From Nageia nagi (taxonomy: Eukaryota > Pinophyta), in assembly GCA_050084985.1 (NCBI GenBank), contig JBITNC010000001.1:179056001-179120000 (forward strand): a stretch of DNA of 64,000 nt. Reading direction: 5' to 3'. A program made the position numbers and the translations under genes. A model generated the notes under the pieces. The model ran no database searches, was not told the DNA's origin, and saw nothing but the letters and a program-made list of their open reading frames with translations. Below, piece by piece: positions 12,301-24,032 of the stretch; the stretch's first letter is position 1; each line of letters opens with the position of its first letter.

Positions 12301-13339
12301 AAGTGGAATCTCCATATCTTGAGCTAGTGGTAGTGCTAGGAGAGTATGCTCTATGAGTGAGACATATAGTAGTGGTTGTAATTCCCACCCATAGTGGTGG
12401 ATGATGTAAGGCTAAGGCCCATGTATACTATATATATATGACCCATTTGGTGGACTCAATACTCTATGGTTTTTTATCTTTGTGTTATATTTAAATGGTT
12501 GATATTGGACACACACATAGGCATAATGAACTCTAAAAATTGACTAATTAATAGTAAAACATGATAAACATGCACACATTATGTTATGTACAACTAATAA
12601 CAACCATAAGACATACACACAAATTGAAATGACACATAACTTGAAGGAACGAAGATACCTTGGAGAAACTAGTAAAGGTCAAGAGAGTATATGTGAGCAT
12701 AGATATCATAGCACAACACCCAAGATTAGCTTAGAAGCTAAGGCACATTTTTTAGAATGATAAAAGTGAATTTTAAACATTCTTTCTTGGGAGAACCACA
12801 ACATTGGAACCCTAACATAGAGATATTAAGGTGTTGGCATTATGAAAAGAGAGGAGTTAGATCCCCAGATTATGGACATAAGAAGAAAATATGGATACAA
12901 AGAAGAAAAATCACTAGAATGGTGAACACATAGAATAGGAAAGAAAAAAGAAATAAAAACACCCTAGCCACTAATATACACTTATTGTGATGTCAAAAAT
13001 ATCTCAAGGAACTTTATGTACTTAGGGAGTTTTTGCCACCCAAATACACTTTATAGAGGTAAGGGAAAAAAGAGACACTTTTGTACTAGTCATCCCCACA
13101 TTGTTGGCACTCTGAAAGCAAGAATACATACCATTGGTGTTGCACCTTTTGATTCCATTCCTAATCCTATTTGGAGGAGGATGCCTATATGCATGAGTGT
13201 TAGCTAAATAAGAATGTAAATTATGAGAAATACTTACTGTACCAATGCACCTTTGAGATTGTGAAGATGGTAGGGGATTATTGAATACCCCTAGCTATGC
13301 ATTATCTAGATGTATAGGTCATGTATGTGTAGTTGGTTT
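12301..13339. other. Element P interior between PMD frame and gag
   Basis: No domain is recognisable. A short TATATATATA run lies near 12429. The frame at 13016-13207 has no family signature. Protease or reverse transcriptase would be expected on the minus strand in an autonomous element and is not seen. Confidence 0.45.
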
Positions 13340-15330
13340 TTTATCCATCTTGATTGCTCTCTTATTAATGAAATCCTATATAAGGTTATGAACTATTCTA
13401 CAATCTTGGGTTAGATGACCAAGTACCCTATGATAATTGCAAAATTCCTCATAGTGAAACTTTTTAGACACACCATTAGTAAACTTAGGTTTAATAATAA
13501 GATTCAATTTGATTAGTTCCTATCAAATAATATATTTAGAATATTATCAATAGTATCATTCAAAGGAGTATATTGGAAAGTATGTTTGGGTGGAGAACTA
13601 CCTCATTTTTTGCAAATAACATGATTTGCTTCAACCTTGGTTTGATTTTTAGTAATAGGTTTTGTAGGTGAAGTAAGCTCAACATGTTTCATAGCACTCA
13701 ACTTTTTAATGCATGGTTCCTTTTTAGTAACAATGTCAATCATATATCTTAAATACATATCATGATTAGAGATGATAAATAGCTTATATATGGGCAAGAG
13801 ACCATCCAAAAAAATATGCTTGAGTTTATATTCATCTATGGTGAGTTTATTAGTAGTTTGTTTCCATATCTTTACAAAATCCTTCACTGATTTGTTAGGA
13901 AGCTATTTAATTTTACATAAGTGCTTAAAATAAACCTTCTTAGTAACATTATAACCATAATTATGCAAAACTATGTGAATCAAATCCTCATACCTATCAA
14001 TGCTACTTTTGGGAATCCAAAAGTACCATTTTAGAGCCTTATCCTTCAAACTGTAAGAAAACAACTTAGCCAAAAAATCTTGATCATACATATATTTAAT
14101 AACTTCTTCATGAAATTTATGAACATGCATCCTAGGATCCTACATACCATCAAACTTATAAATTTGACCCTTTTTATCCCAGGGATTATTTTTGCAAGAA
14201 TTCTAGTAGTGAGGGGTCTTTTAAACATGAAAGGAAATCATCCTCATTACTCACCATGTTGTTAAACCCTATATTGGTATTTGGGAATGGTGGTGGGGAA
14301 GGAGGAGGTTGTTGTGCATTTTTCAAAACAACAAACTCATTAGCATGATTAACCCTATCCTATTCAAGTTCATGCAATACCCCTACTAAGATTTCTAATT
14401 GTTCATATAGAGCTTATTTGTACCAATAAATGTTTTATTAGATATCTATAATGATACCTACCTTAATCTCATTCTCCTCAAGAGTCCAAGTTGGTTGTAT
14501 CTTAAAGGCTTCTCTAATAACTTTAGTAAGCTACTTAATGAGAGTTTTAATTCCATCATCAGGTAAAAGAACTTAACTCTCACCTTTCTTCTCTCAATCA
14601 AAGTAATATGGATTAAGGATCAAATTGTTGTAAGAATATTCATCCTCATCCTCAAGTTTTGACTGGTCATCACTTTTAGAAACATCATCCTCATGTAGTG
14701 TTTGTTCCAACTTACCATCAAGCTCTAGTTTAGACTCAGCTCCATTAGGATTTATGCTACATGTGTAGTGCATTTCATGCAAAGGCTAGAGATGTTTCAA
14801 TGATTGCTCATAATGAAACAAGCTATCTTTAGATTTTGTAATTTATAATTGGTTATGAAGTAAATTTTCATTTCTAAGAAGTTTCACCATAATAGAATCA
14901 TTATTACAAACAAAACATTATAGCCTTTCTTTATCATATAACACCTATTGAGTGGACCAGGCATTATAAGGAATTGTATCAAGATTGAGGAGTTCATCAT
15001 CATAAAAAGGTTTTGGATGAGAAGACAAATTATCCAAGTTACTAGGATCAAGAATAGCATAGAGATTAGGAATCACTCTAATAATGGACATTCATTTACC
15101 AAAATTTGAAGATTTAGAATACATGTTCATAGGACGAGGGATTTGAGTAGATAATTCATGATTGATTCAAATACTTCTCCTAACCTCTAAAAATTATAGT
15201 TTGGATTTAGATACTATAGGGTTATCTGGGTTAAGATCCATATTTGGGATATAAGCAGAACAAGCCCTAATTTTATCATACTCTTTGGCTACTATTTGGA
15301 GCACTTCCTCTATGGAGAGAGAAAAAGTAG
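13340..15330 (-). pseudogene. Gag gene of element P, broken
   Basis: Minus-strand Gag, which would form the particle that packages element RNA in the cytoplasm. The N-terminal part (about 15330-15180) reads SIEEVLQIVAKEYDKIR. An acidic stretch follows (14594-14782). The retrotransposon gag core lies at 13903-14228 with FLAKLFSYSLKDKALKWYF, the usual FSRSLKDKALKWY box of plant gypsy Gag. 13603-13887 continues the core (MKDFVKIWKQTTNKLTIDEY). A knuckle-like box CNYHRVLGHLTQDC at 13401-13442 follows the C-x2-H-x4-H-x4-C pattern of plant gypsy elements. Frameshifts separate the pieces and a TAG replaces the expected glutamine after the knuckle (LI-stop-DFI). The family is clear; the lineage within gypsy is not certain. 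Confidence 0.75.
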
Positions 15331-15391
15331 CAAAAATGGATTCATGACTTTACTAAAGGATTTTGCCCTAGATAAAGACTTAGTTGTGTAA

Positions 15392-15408
15392 GAATGCCAA
15401 GTTCACCA
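15392..15408 (-). other. Primer binding site of element P
   Basis: The minus strand reads TGGTGAACTTGGCATTC starting two bases inside the 5' LTR end, so minus-strand DNA would be primed by a tRNA whose 3' end pairs here. It is not the initiator-methionine site TGGTATCAGAGC. The same core is found in family A elements (24876-24892 and 53820-53836). Confidence 0.6.
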
Positions 15409-15410
15409 AA

Positions 15411-16094
15411 TGTAGACCCTAAATAATATGATAGTGTAATTAATTATGGGAATTAACACATGCACTATTTGGTCTATTAGATAGTTGACATAAAGAAGGA
15501 ATATGATAATAGATAATTAAGGATACATTTTCATTTCATTAATATGCATATTCAATTGATTAAGAAAAGGAATATATCAAGAATGAGCAATATCATATAC
15601 ACTTAGTATGGCATCGATGCCCTAGTAATAATACACTGCCAACATCATGTTAATGATCAAATTAAAGATGCAATGAAAGATGAAATGATAAGTGAATGGA
15701 TGATTTATCAATATGATGAAAGTATAATGATTCTTGGGATAAGATATTTGCTTGTTACAAATAAGAATACCTTTCAAAGTTTTGCTTTGCAAATGATGTT
15801 CAAGTCCCTAATTCTCTATCCAATCTTTAGTTGATAGAAGCCTTAGGTATTTTGTAATCTTCGCTTTATCTAGTCTCCTCTTGATAATAATCCCATCCTC
15901 TATCTTTGTATGTATTTAATGCCTTTATATAGGGATGCTTCTATTATAGGATTTGACCCTTTGTATAATCCACAAGGGTCAAATATATGGCCTACACCTC
16001 TTATATACAATTTAAATTCCTTTTTAAATAGTATATTATTAAGGGATTAAAATGATTTATTAAATACATAAAGGTTCATTTTGAGGCATCTACA
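15411..16094 (-). repeat. Element P 5' LTR (right copy)
   Basis: Begins TGTAGACCCTAAATAATATG and ends GAGGCATCTACA; pairs with 6919-7602. Flanked on the right by CCTAG. Confidence 0.9.
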
Positions 16095-16099
16095 CCTAG
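16095..16099. repeat. Target site duplication of element P, right copy
   Basis: CCTAG, identical to 6914-6918. Removing one copy and the element rejoins the E protease frame. Confidence 0.9.
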
Positions 16100-17620
16100 G
16101 ATAATCTCATATGTGGCCAATGCAGGTAGTGGGACTACATGCAGTTTAACACTAGACTAAAAATTAGGGAGGAAAAGATTAACATTATCTAGGTAGCTGC
16201 TAACCTTACATTTTTTCCCAAACATAAATTCTACCTTCTAGCTTTTATTTAAAGGTTTAGGCTTAATTGGCATTTGATTCATCAAAAAAGAAGAAATAAG
16301 CTTTTGCCATAATCTAATAAAATGGATACTTTTTAGTTACGTAAAGTACCTTCAAGCATAATTAGAGTGGCCTAGTAGTCTAGAGTTAGCTAGTTTGTGA
16401 TGGTAAGAATTTTATGATTATCTTTATTTTTTTATTTCTCAAACTCATCCTTGTTTGGGAAATTTTGGATGAAATGAGGGCGACCATAGTTAAAACACCC
16501 ATCACTTTTTGGAGTAGTAGGTTTTTCATTTTCATGATTTATTTTTATCCTTTTTTTATCAACAAAATCCTTATTTTGGTAACTTCTCTTATCATTTTTT
16601 TTAGGATGAGAGCCAAAATTTTTACCTTTTTCTCTCTATTTCTTCTAGTTGTCTAGCTAACACTATTAGCTTGGACTTTTCATCTTAGTGGGTTCCTTGG
16701 CACCTAATTTCTTATTAGACTTAGAATTATAGTCTTATTAAGCTATATCCTTTTTAACGGTTTGGTTCATTTCAACCTTTTTTGCCAAGTTATTTGATTT
16801 CATGAGAGTATTAGGTTCATGTAAGTTGATACTAGTGTGAATCTAGGAATCTATCCCCAAAATGAATTTATGAATTTTCATGATCTCATTACCTTCATAT
16901 AGGGGTAAGTACTTTAACAATTGTATGAACTTATGATAGAAGTAATCTACTAAGTTTATCCCCTAGATTAATTTGAAAAACTTTTTTTGCTTCTCTACAT
17001 AATATTGTTTGGTAAGAAACTATTCTTTAAAGAGTGTTATAAACTCTTTCCATGCAATGTTTATTATTTGGTGCCCAATGTGAGTTAAATGGGTATTCCA
17101 CAAGTCCAAGGCCATCTCAAATAGGTGCATACATTCTAAGGAAATATTTGCATTAGAACATCACCCCTTAATTACAAAGTAGGATTACAACTCTATTAAC
17201 CACCTCTAAAAAATATCCTAATCAATGTTATAATTGATTATCTGAATGTATTTTAGATTCTTAACTAGTTCAACTCCCACCTGAACCCTCAATTGGTCAA
17301 TGGGCTTATCAAGAATACCCTGGATTCTTATCTCAAGTCCTAGTTGGTTCTTGAGTCCATCAATGATATATTTTTACTATACCATTCATTATCTTATCTT
17401 GACCATCTCAACTCTCATGGATTCCAAATCATCACCACCTCCTTGATTATGGTTTACATTGTTCTTATTTTCATTGGTTGGGTATTAGTTTATTGGGTTT
17501 TGATTAACAAGTATAGGACCATGATCCTAACCACATCTACCCCTAGCTTTATTTACTCTAGTGTTATATATATTTCTACAATTACAAAAGAATAATGATT
17601 AACTTATGACAAATCTATAG
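16100..17620 (-). pseudogene. Gypsy element E gag and protease start
   Basis: Minus-strand frames give a gypsy Gag core at about 17120-16800: AWKEFITLFKE then a TAG stop, FLTKQYYVEKQKKFFKLI, then a stop and GINLVDYFYHKF. This matches the W-ELKxxFxxQF and L-GxxSVxEYxxxF pattern of retrotransposon gag. A knuckle remnant CFNYGRPHFIQNF (about 16449-16490) has lost two of its cysteines (C to Y and C to F). At 16220-16100 the protease N-terminal part reads VNLFLPNF ... LATYEIIL and is cut by element P. The plus-strand frame 16414-16656 is a shadow of this gene. Stops are mostly TAG. Confidence 0.72.
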
Positions 17621-17632
17621 GCCTAATATGAG

Positions 17633-17644
17633 GCTCTGATACCA
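17633..17644 (-). other. Primer binding site of element E (initiator tRNA-Met type)
   Basis: The minus strand reads TGGTATCAGAGC, the exact 12-base initiator-Met primer site used by many plant LTR elements, two bases from the LTR end at 17647. Confidence 0.85.
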
Positions 17645-17646
17645 TA

Positions 17647-20100
17647 TGTGAGAACCACTTTTAACTTCCACCATATAAAATGGGCAATAATTTTTTTTAT
17701 AGATATAAATCTAATTTACATAAACATTTTGCTTAATAAATTACTTCTATAAAAGCATGAATTTCAATCAACATAGATAGAATAATACTTTTATACACTA
17801 AATATAGTCTTAAGTATAGAATATAGTTTACTAAAAGTAAATAAACATAATGGAAGAGATTCCCATAAAATGTTACTATAATAGGGTAATATGACCCATA
17901 TAATAAAAGATCATCTAGATTGAGTCTCTTTTCCATATAACATATCAAAAACTAATCATCATATGAATCATATAGGCCTATATTATCATCAACTACTTCC
18001 TTCAACACTATTCTAGGTTGTTTACACTTGCAAAATATTTCTAGGTTGGGTGATATTATAAAATCCTAGTAAGTATACCCACTTCTACCCTCATATAATC
18101 ATGTAGTAAATTATAGAAACTGGTTAAGTTCAATTGAATATGAAATACTAACTTCTAGAACATGCAAATAATAATGAACAAATTGAAGCTCTATTATTAT
18201 TTTAACCAATATGCTCAAAACACTCATATATGAGATAAATTTTTAGAAATACCATAGTATCCCATAATATTATCATTGGGGAGTGTAAAAAAAATTACAA
18301 ATGCAATAAAGCATGTTGACACATTGTATGCTATGTAGAAAGGAATATGCAACATGTATATGCTCTTTCATAACATAGTATATGTCATGCAAGAATGACT
18401 TATTCAAGCATAAAGATAAATATATTTATAAAATACCCCAATGCATTGTATGCTAAGAATAAGAGAGAGTAATCAATATATTTCAACTGTGATTTTAACA
18501 AGTGCAAGATCCATTAGGTCATCATGTCAAAGTAAAAACATGCTATAAGTGACCCATTAATAATATCCTTATAAAACCCTAACTCTTAGTTTTGATAGGA
18601 GAAAAAATTATGATTTAAGGAGGGGAATGTAATAAACCCTAGACAAAGTATACTAAAACCCATCAAACCTCTATCATCTTCCTATGAAAGGGAAAGCATG
18701 GTCTTAAATGAATTGGAAATGAAATGACTACCATATAAAAAATTTTCATATTTACAAAGAGCAATATGAAGAGTCTACTTGCCATAATGGGGTTGAGGAA
18801 GCACCAAAAAATAAATGGGGTTGAGGAATCACCAAAAAATAAGGTCCTCCTCTAGTCATAGGTAAAAATTAAACTTATCTCTAATAGGTTTCTCTCCTAC
18901 AACAACTCCAACCTCCAGCATTTGAGGCTCTAAACCTTGCTTATAATGGACAATATTTATCAAATATGGTCTAAATTTGGGGTATAGTCCATGAAAAAAT
19001 TGAAACTTTCAATGTTACCCATTTTGGTAGGGATCTTATAGCAATTTCCAACCCTAATTTTAAACCTTGAATCTTACTTGATTGATATAAGTTGAAACAC
19101 CCTCCCATGGAATTTAATATTCCATAAATAACCATCATACATAATGCATATGAGCATTGATCCATAACAAACATTTTTAATTTACCCACCTTGGAGCATG
19201 CAAGATCATCATGGAAGAGATAGGTGCATTCCTTGATCACAAGGGTTTCTCTTTTGAAGCTCCTCATCAACTTAGCTTTATGAATGAGAATTAGGGTTTC
19301 GAATAATAGGGTAAGTGCTAGAAGATGAGTTGTACTTTAGAGGAATTCATAGGAACTACTAGGTTTTAGTATTTATTTAATAACTTCTATTGCTCAATAT
19401 GCATACAATTTTTCACAAGTTAAAAAAAAAATTAAAAATGATAAGTTTAGGTCAAATTATGCTTGATGGATACGAGCACTTTTTGAAATGATAATCATTA
19501 TCAATAAAAAATTAATAAAAAAATGCATTCATAAAAAAATTACAAAAAAATATCCTAAACAATCTTTAGTGTCTTAGGTATCCTTTCCTAAAAGGATTTA
19601 AATAAATATATTAATTTAGGTACAATTATTATTAATGGACACGATGGGGTATTATCCTAAAATTGTAGTTTTTAGATAATGGGTTTTGTATTTGTTTAAT
19701 AACTTTTTATTTTTTATAATTGTGAAAAAAAATATATGTGCATAATCTATGTACAATTATTCACAAGTTGAAAAACAAATTAAAAATGATAAGTTTAGGT
19801 CAAATTATGCTTGACAGAGATGACCACTTTTCCAAATGAGAATTAGGTTCAATAAAAAATTAATAAAAAACATAAATATTTATGAAAAAATTACAAAAAA
19901 ATATCCTACACAATCTTTAGTGTCTTAGGTATCTTCACACAAAAGGATTTAAAAAAGTATTTTAATTCATGTTCAATTATGCTTGCTGTACATAATCAGG
20001 TTATAGTCATGGAACAATATTTTTTAAATAATGGTTTGTAAACATGCCTATCAAATATTAATTTCTATCATTCAAGTATTGGAATAATTTACATATTTGA
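17647..20100 (-). repeat. Element E 5' LTR, right end uncertain
   Basis: Starts TGTGAGAACC on the plus strand (the LTR 3' end in element direction, finishing ...CTCACA), two bases from the primer site. It contains no domain-bearing frame; 17733-17948 and 18971-19270 are AT-rich frames without signature. The 350-bp tandem repeats at 19360-20060 probably belong to its U3 part. The far end was not found because the partner LTR is not in the window, so the 20100 limit is a guess. Confidence 0.5.
19360..20060. repeat. Tandem repeat of about 350 bp, two copies
   Basis: AAGTTTAGGTCAAATTATGC occurs at 19443 and 19791; AATCTTTAGTGTCTTAGGTA occurs at 19561 and 19912; TTTAATAACTT occurs in both copies. 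The period is 348-351 bp. A third partial unit may start near 20030. Confidence 0.8.
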
Positions 20101-21300
20101 AAACTAGACTTTGAGAACTTCATTTTTACCAGAGTGATCTTTTTCAATATTCGAACTCTATGAGCTTCAAATTTTTAGATCAAGTGTGATCAAACCTGAA
20201 ATCAAGGAAAACACTTCCACTTTTTGGCCAAAATTGGGACTCATCTTTTTGCACTTATCCAGTAGTTATGTTTTACCCTAAGTTTTCAATTCCTTGGAGA
20301 AGTTAAACATGGGTTTAATTATAATATTTGGCTTTAGTGTTAAATTTTAGACTCAAGCACTCACCATAATACATAGGGGTTTTAGTAATAGTTTTAATAT
20401 TTTTTATAATAACCTAAGGTTCAAAGTGTGCATTAACCTAGATACTAACCCTGAGTTGATATGAAAGAGTATGCAAAATCAACTAAGATAAAAAGGATGT
20501 GTATAAGCATTATAAGGTAAGACTTTTAAGAGTGTCAATGAAAACATATAAACTCTTATCATTAGCATGTGATAAACCACAAAATTAAGAATATGTTTGG
20601 TACATAAATAAAATCTAAGCTACCATCTAGTTCAATGAGAACAAAATAATGCCATTGAGATGCACCAAAGGTGGTTCATTATAGTTTTGATGGAAACAAA
20701 AATATTTTTACAAGATTTAATCCTAACCAACTAGCACATGGATGATTAGCAGTGTCAATAGGTTGGCCAATTAAATACTTAGCCAATTTGTCATAATGAA
20801 ACCCAAAGAAGTTATACACATGTTAATAAAATGTTAAAATGATTACTTCTATTACAAGAACCAAAATGTATACAAGTAAACCTCATATGAATTCTTTCAA
20901 CTTGTATATACTCTTTTCTAATGTTTAAATCAAAATATTTATGCTAAAAATAATGATAAACTATGAAATAGAGGATAAAATCTTAGGAAGCTAGTTACAT
21001 GACTAACTTATTGACTAGGAATGACTAGTTTAATGGAGGAATATCTCTACAACTAATTGGTTTGATGGATGTTAATTGGATATTGATAATTATTAGGGTG
21101 TCTAAATTTCTTAGTTTGATTTTGAGTAAAATTATTGAAATATATTGCAAAACCTAATATAAATAACTAAAAATGATAGGAAAAACTAAGATAAGAATCA
21201 AAATGAAACATAAAAAAATACTACAAATTCATATTCTCATGATCCTATAACTTCCTTCAGTTTGAGGTCAACTAACTTCTTCTTTTAAGTCAATATGGAC
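20101..21300. other. Unassigned AT-rich sequence
   Basis: No coding signature, tandem repeat or LTR boundary that I can support. Confidence 0.4.
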
Positions 21301-22560
21301 ATTCTTTTTCTCGATAATTATATAATGGTAGGTATATGATAATCTATACAATGAAGATTTATTTCTACTTAATCCCTAATTACCTTTTACATAATCAACC
21401 TATCTATAAAACTCTAAAAAAAACACCAAATTGTTGATATAAAGGGGATACATATTATTCTTGAGACAAATCTATACAATCTAATGACTTTGACTAGTAG
21501 TGAAATATGAATCCCCTCTTTCAACTCTCTTATTTCATAGGGAAGCTATGGTATCTTTCAATAGTCTACGAATGAGGGTCTCATTGATAATGAATAGGGC
21601 AAGATGGAAGAAGTGATCCATAAAATAATAATAGCTAATTAAATGTATAATCATATACATCCATTCATCTATTGTGAGAATGGCATTGTTTATGTCATAT
21701 ACAACCAAATTCATTCTAGACAAATGTTGGTAGCTTTTATACACCATTAATTAATCATATGTGAAGCATAAGTAAAGATTCCCATCTATGTAAGGTTTGC
21801 TAATTAATCAACTATGTTTCTAAAAATGTATTCAGCCTAATTGTATATTATGGGATTTTTAAGACCTATTATGGTATAAGCTAGATCCATTTGTTAGTGA
21901 GATAACCATTTATCAGACCTTTCTTCTAATACCACTACTAGCATAGATATGATCATCTTCATGTCATTTCTAAAATTTATAATCTTTGATTACCCTTTAA
22001 GAATATAAGAATATTTTATCTTATAAATCTTATTTAACTAATTTAGTATTTCATCTCCATAATGACCTCGTTGCTCTCCTATATTTATGAATAATGGATT
22101 AATTGGGAAATGTGGGGCTTGAAAAGCCTCTAAATAACTAGGGATGAAATCTTTATTAACATGACCCTAGTTACATAGCATATGAACCTTTATTTTATAT
22201 TGAAAAACCATTTTATTGACTTAATTAGCTCTAGAGTTATATGGAGTCTCTTAGGGAAAAACCAAGAGAGAATACCATCCTTAGGAGAATTATGAATGTG
22301 ATTTGCATCTTCTTGAAAATAAAGGGCATTGGTTGTATCTTTCAAATTCTTTCAAATATTGGTTACTCTTATATATTTGATGCCCTCTAAATTAGATACC
22401 TACTTAGAAGAATTATTTTCCTTTACTTTGTCCATGGTAATAATATGCAAATATTTCCTTAAAGCTCCTTGTAATGGTCTATTTCCTTTATCTTCAACTT
22501 CATTTTTACTCATCTTTAAGCTTCTATTTTACATTTACTAAATGAAATCTCCATATAAAT
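21300..22560 (-). pseudogene. Decayed minus-strand frame downstream of element C integrase
   Basis: Minus-strand frames start near 22515 with MSKNEVEDKGNRPLQGALRK and continue, broken by TAG stops, through KDGILSWFFPKRLHITLELI. The piece at 21535-21747 gives an AT-rich frame. The style resembles the N-terminus of a plant gypsy Gag, but no knuckle is visible and I do not assign it. It follows the end of the C integrase by about 100 bp, where a 7-bp hairpin arm pair (GCCCTAT ... ATAGGGC, 22561-22586) lies beside CACCAAATG. That could be a primer-site and LTR junction of another element, or an extra frame after pol. Confidence 0.35.
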
Positions 22561-22599
22561 GCCCTATATTGTTATGTCAATAGGGCACCAAATGTTTAT

Positions 22600-23381
22600 T
22601 TAGAGTAGTGCTTTAAATGCTAGTAATTGATCATGATGGGAAGGATCTAACCATCCAATTTTGCTAGCCTAAATGAATTGAACTCCTTATATTTTTTTAT
22701 GATGTAGGGTTCGAATCACATAGAATCAAATTTATTATACCTCCTAGGATTTTCTCTATCCTTGTCCCTTTTCAAAACAAAATCTCCCCATCCAAATTGA
22801 ATAATTGTATCTTTCTTTATATAAAACTAATGTTTGACCATATTTTCCCTTTTCATCATCTTTTCATATAAAGTATTTCTTATTTATTTAGGATGTAGCA
22901 ATTTATATAATCTTTCTTGGATTGGATTAAGGTTTGGCATATCATATTTTGGTATAAGCTTTAATGTTGGGATTTCTATTTGACTTGGTAAAGTAGCCCT
23001 CTTTATATATAATAGGGTTTAGGGTGAGACCTTGATTGATGCTTTTACTATGATATGGTTTTTCCATAATATGAAATCAAGTCTCTTTTCCCAATCCCTT
23101 TGATTATCTTAAACTATTATTTTTACAATCTAAAGAATATTCTTATTAGTGGACTTAGCTAGTATATTATCTTGAGGATAATAATTTAAAAATATCTTCC
23201 AATATATTTCATAATTCATAGTGAAATCAATTACTTTTTCTCCATGGAAAGTTTCTCCATTATCGAATATGATATTTCCTAGGATGCCAAAGTAGGTGAT
23301 CAATGTTTATACAAAATATATAAATATTTTTTATCTATATTTTTGGTGAAAGAAGCTTAAACCCATATAGTGAAACAACCT
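22600..23381 (-). pseudogene. Gypsy element C integrase, C-terminal half
   Basis: Minus-strand translation reads GILGNIIFDNGETFHGEKVI (about 23310-23240), the integrase catalytic stretch around the second aspartate (FDNG). NYYPQDNILAKSTNKNIL follows, where families have NYYPQGNGLAESTNK, so the catalytic glutamate is a lysine here. Next come SIKVSP, LPSQIEIPTLKL, NPIQERL, a chromatin-proximal GDFVLKRDKDRENPRR piece and NSFRLAKLDG near 22660. These are the normal order and spacing of a plant gypsy integrase tail. Several TAG stops interrupt it. The upstream part of pol is missing because the family A LTR begins at about 23382. Confidence 0.75.
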
Positions 23382-24023
23382 TTGGGAGTTAAAATGAATC
23401 AGTGTATCTAAATATGATTTCTTATTAATTAATAAATCATATTTTAGGTATATATTTAATATATTATTGAAATCATGTAAATATCTAGAATATCAACAAT
23501 AATATGCTAATCAAGGATAATATCTCTTTGAGAACATCATTAATATTGCATATTTTTCTATTGTTATATTGAGATTATTATTATTATTATAATGTTATCT
23601 CTTATTGTTTTATATATTTGTAGGTATAAAAGGAGTATAACAATACAATAATCACTATCAAATCTCTTTTATAGGTGGTTGTTCATATACTTCACACTAC
23701 ATGTATCTTTTGAAATAAATTATTTGAGAATGTGTTATACTTTGGTCTTGATAGCACTATCTACTATTCATACATGCCTTAATACTATAACTAGAATGGT
23801 GTACATGGTGTTAAATATATATAATAATGCACACATAGCTTGGTGAACAAAGAAATATATTCGAAGGATAATGAGAATAGGTTCAATTCTACCACTACAT
23901 CCTTAACTATAGCTAGTGGATAACTCTAATATAAGGTGCATACTTTCTTGTTTAGAACTAGGATATAGATAAGTGCCCTCCATTTATATTATAGTTTTTA
24001 TTTAATTATTTCTTTATTGTAAA

Positions 24024-24032
24024 TAATTATTT
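24024..24032. repeat. 9-bp target duplication of MITE, left
   Basis: TAATTATTT directly before the terminal GGGAAAAT; repeated exactly at 24855-24863. Confidence 0.85.

Larger units (their letters stand above)
6919..16094 (-). mobile_element. Complete Ty3/gypsy-type LTR element P, no pol seen, antisense PMD
   Basis: Two 684-bp direct repeats (6919-7602 and 15411-16094) start TGTAGACC and end TCTACA. They are flanked by an exact CCTAG duplication. A polypyrimidine block beside the left LTR and a primer site beside the right LTR set the orientation as minus. In transcription order the interior holds a gag gene (about 15330-13340), a stretch without recognisable genes, a PMD reading frame on the opposite strand (about 12300-10560), more unassigned sequence and a roughly 190-bp tandem array ahead of the 3' LTR. 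I see no reverse transcriptase, RNase H or integrase, so the element looks non-autonomous. The LTRs are about 90% alike by eye, which suggests an old insertion. It lies inside the protease of gypsy element E. Confidence 0.88.

Noticed and set aside
16414-16656. Plus-strand 80-codon hydrophobic frame
   Set aside because: It is the antisense of element E gag around its knuckle; the minus strand has the meaningful motifs.
17631-17650. GCTCTGATACCA as part of a tRNA gene
   Set aside because: Only the 12-base primer site is present, with no cloverleaf around it.
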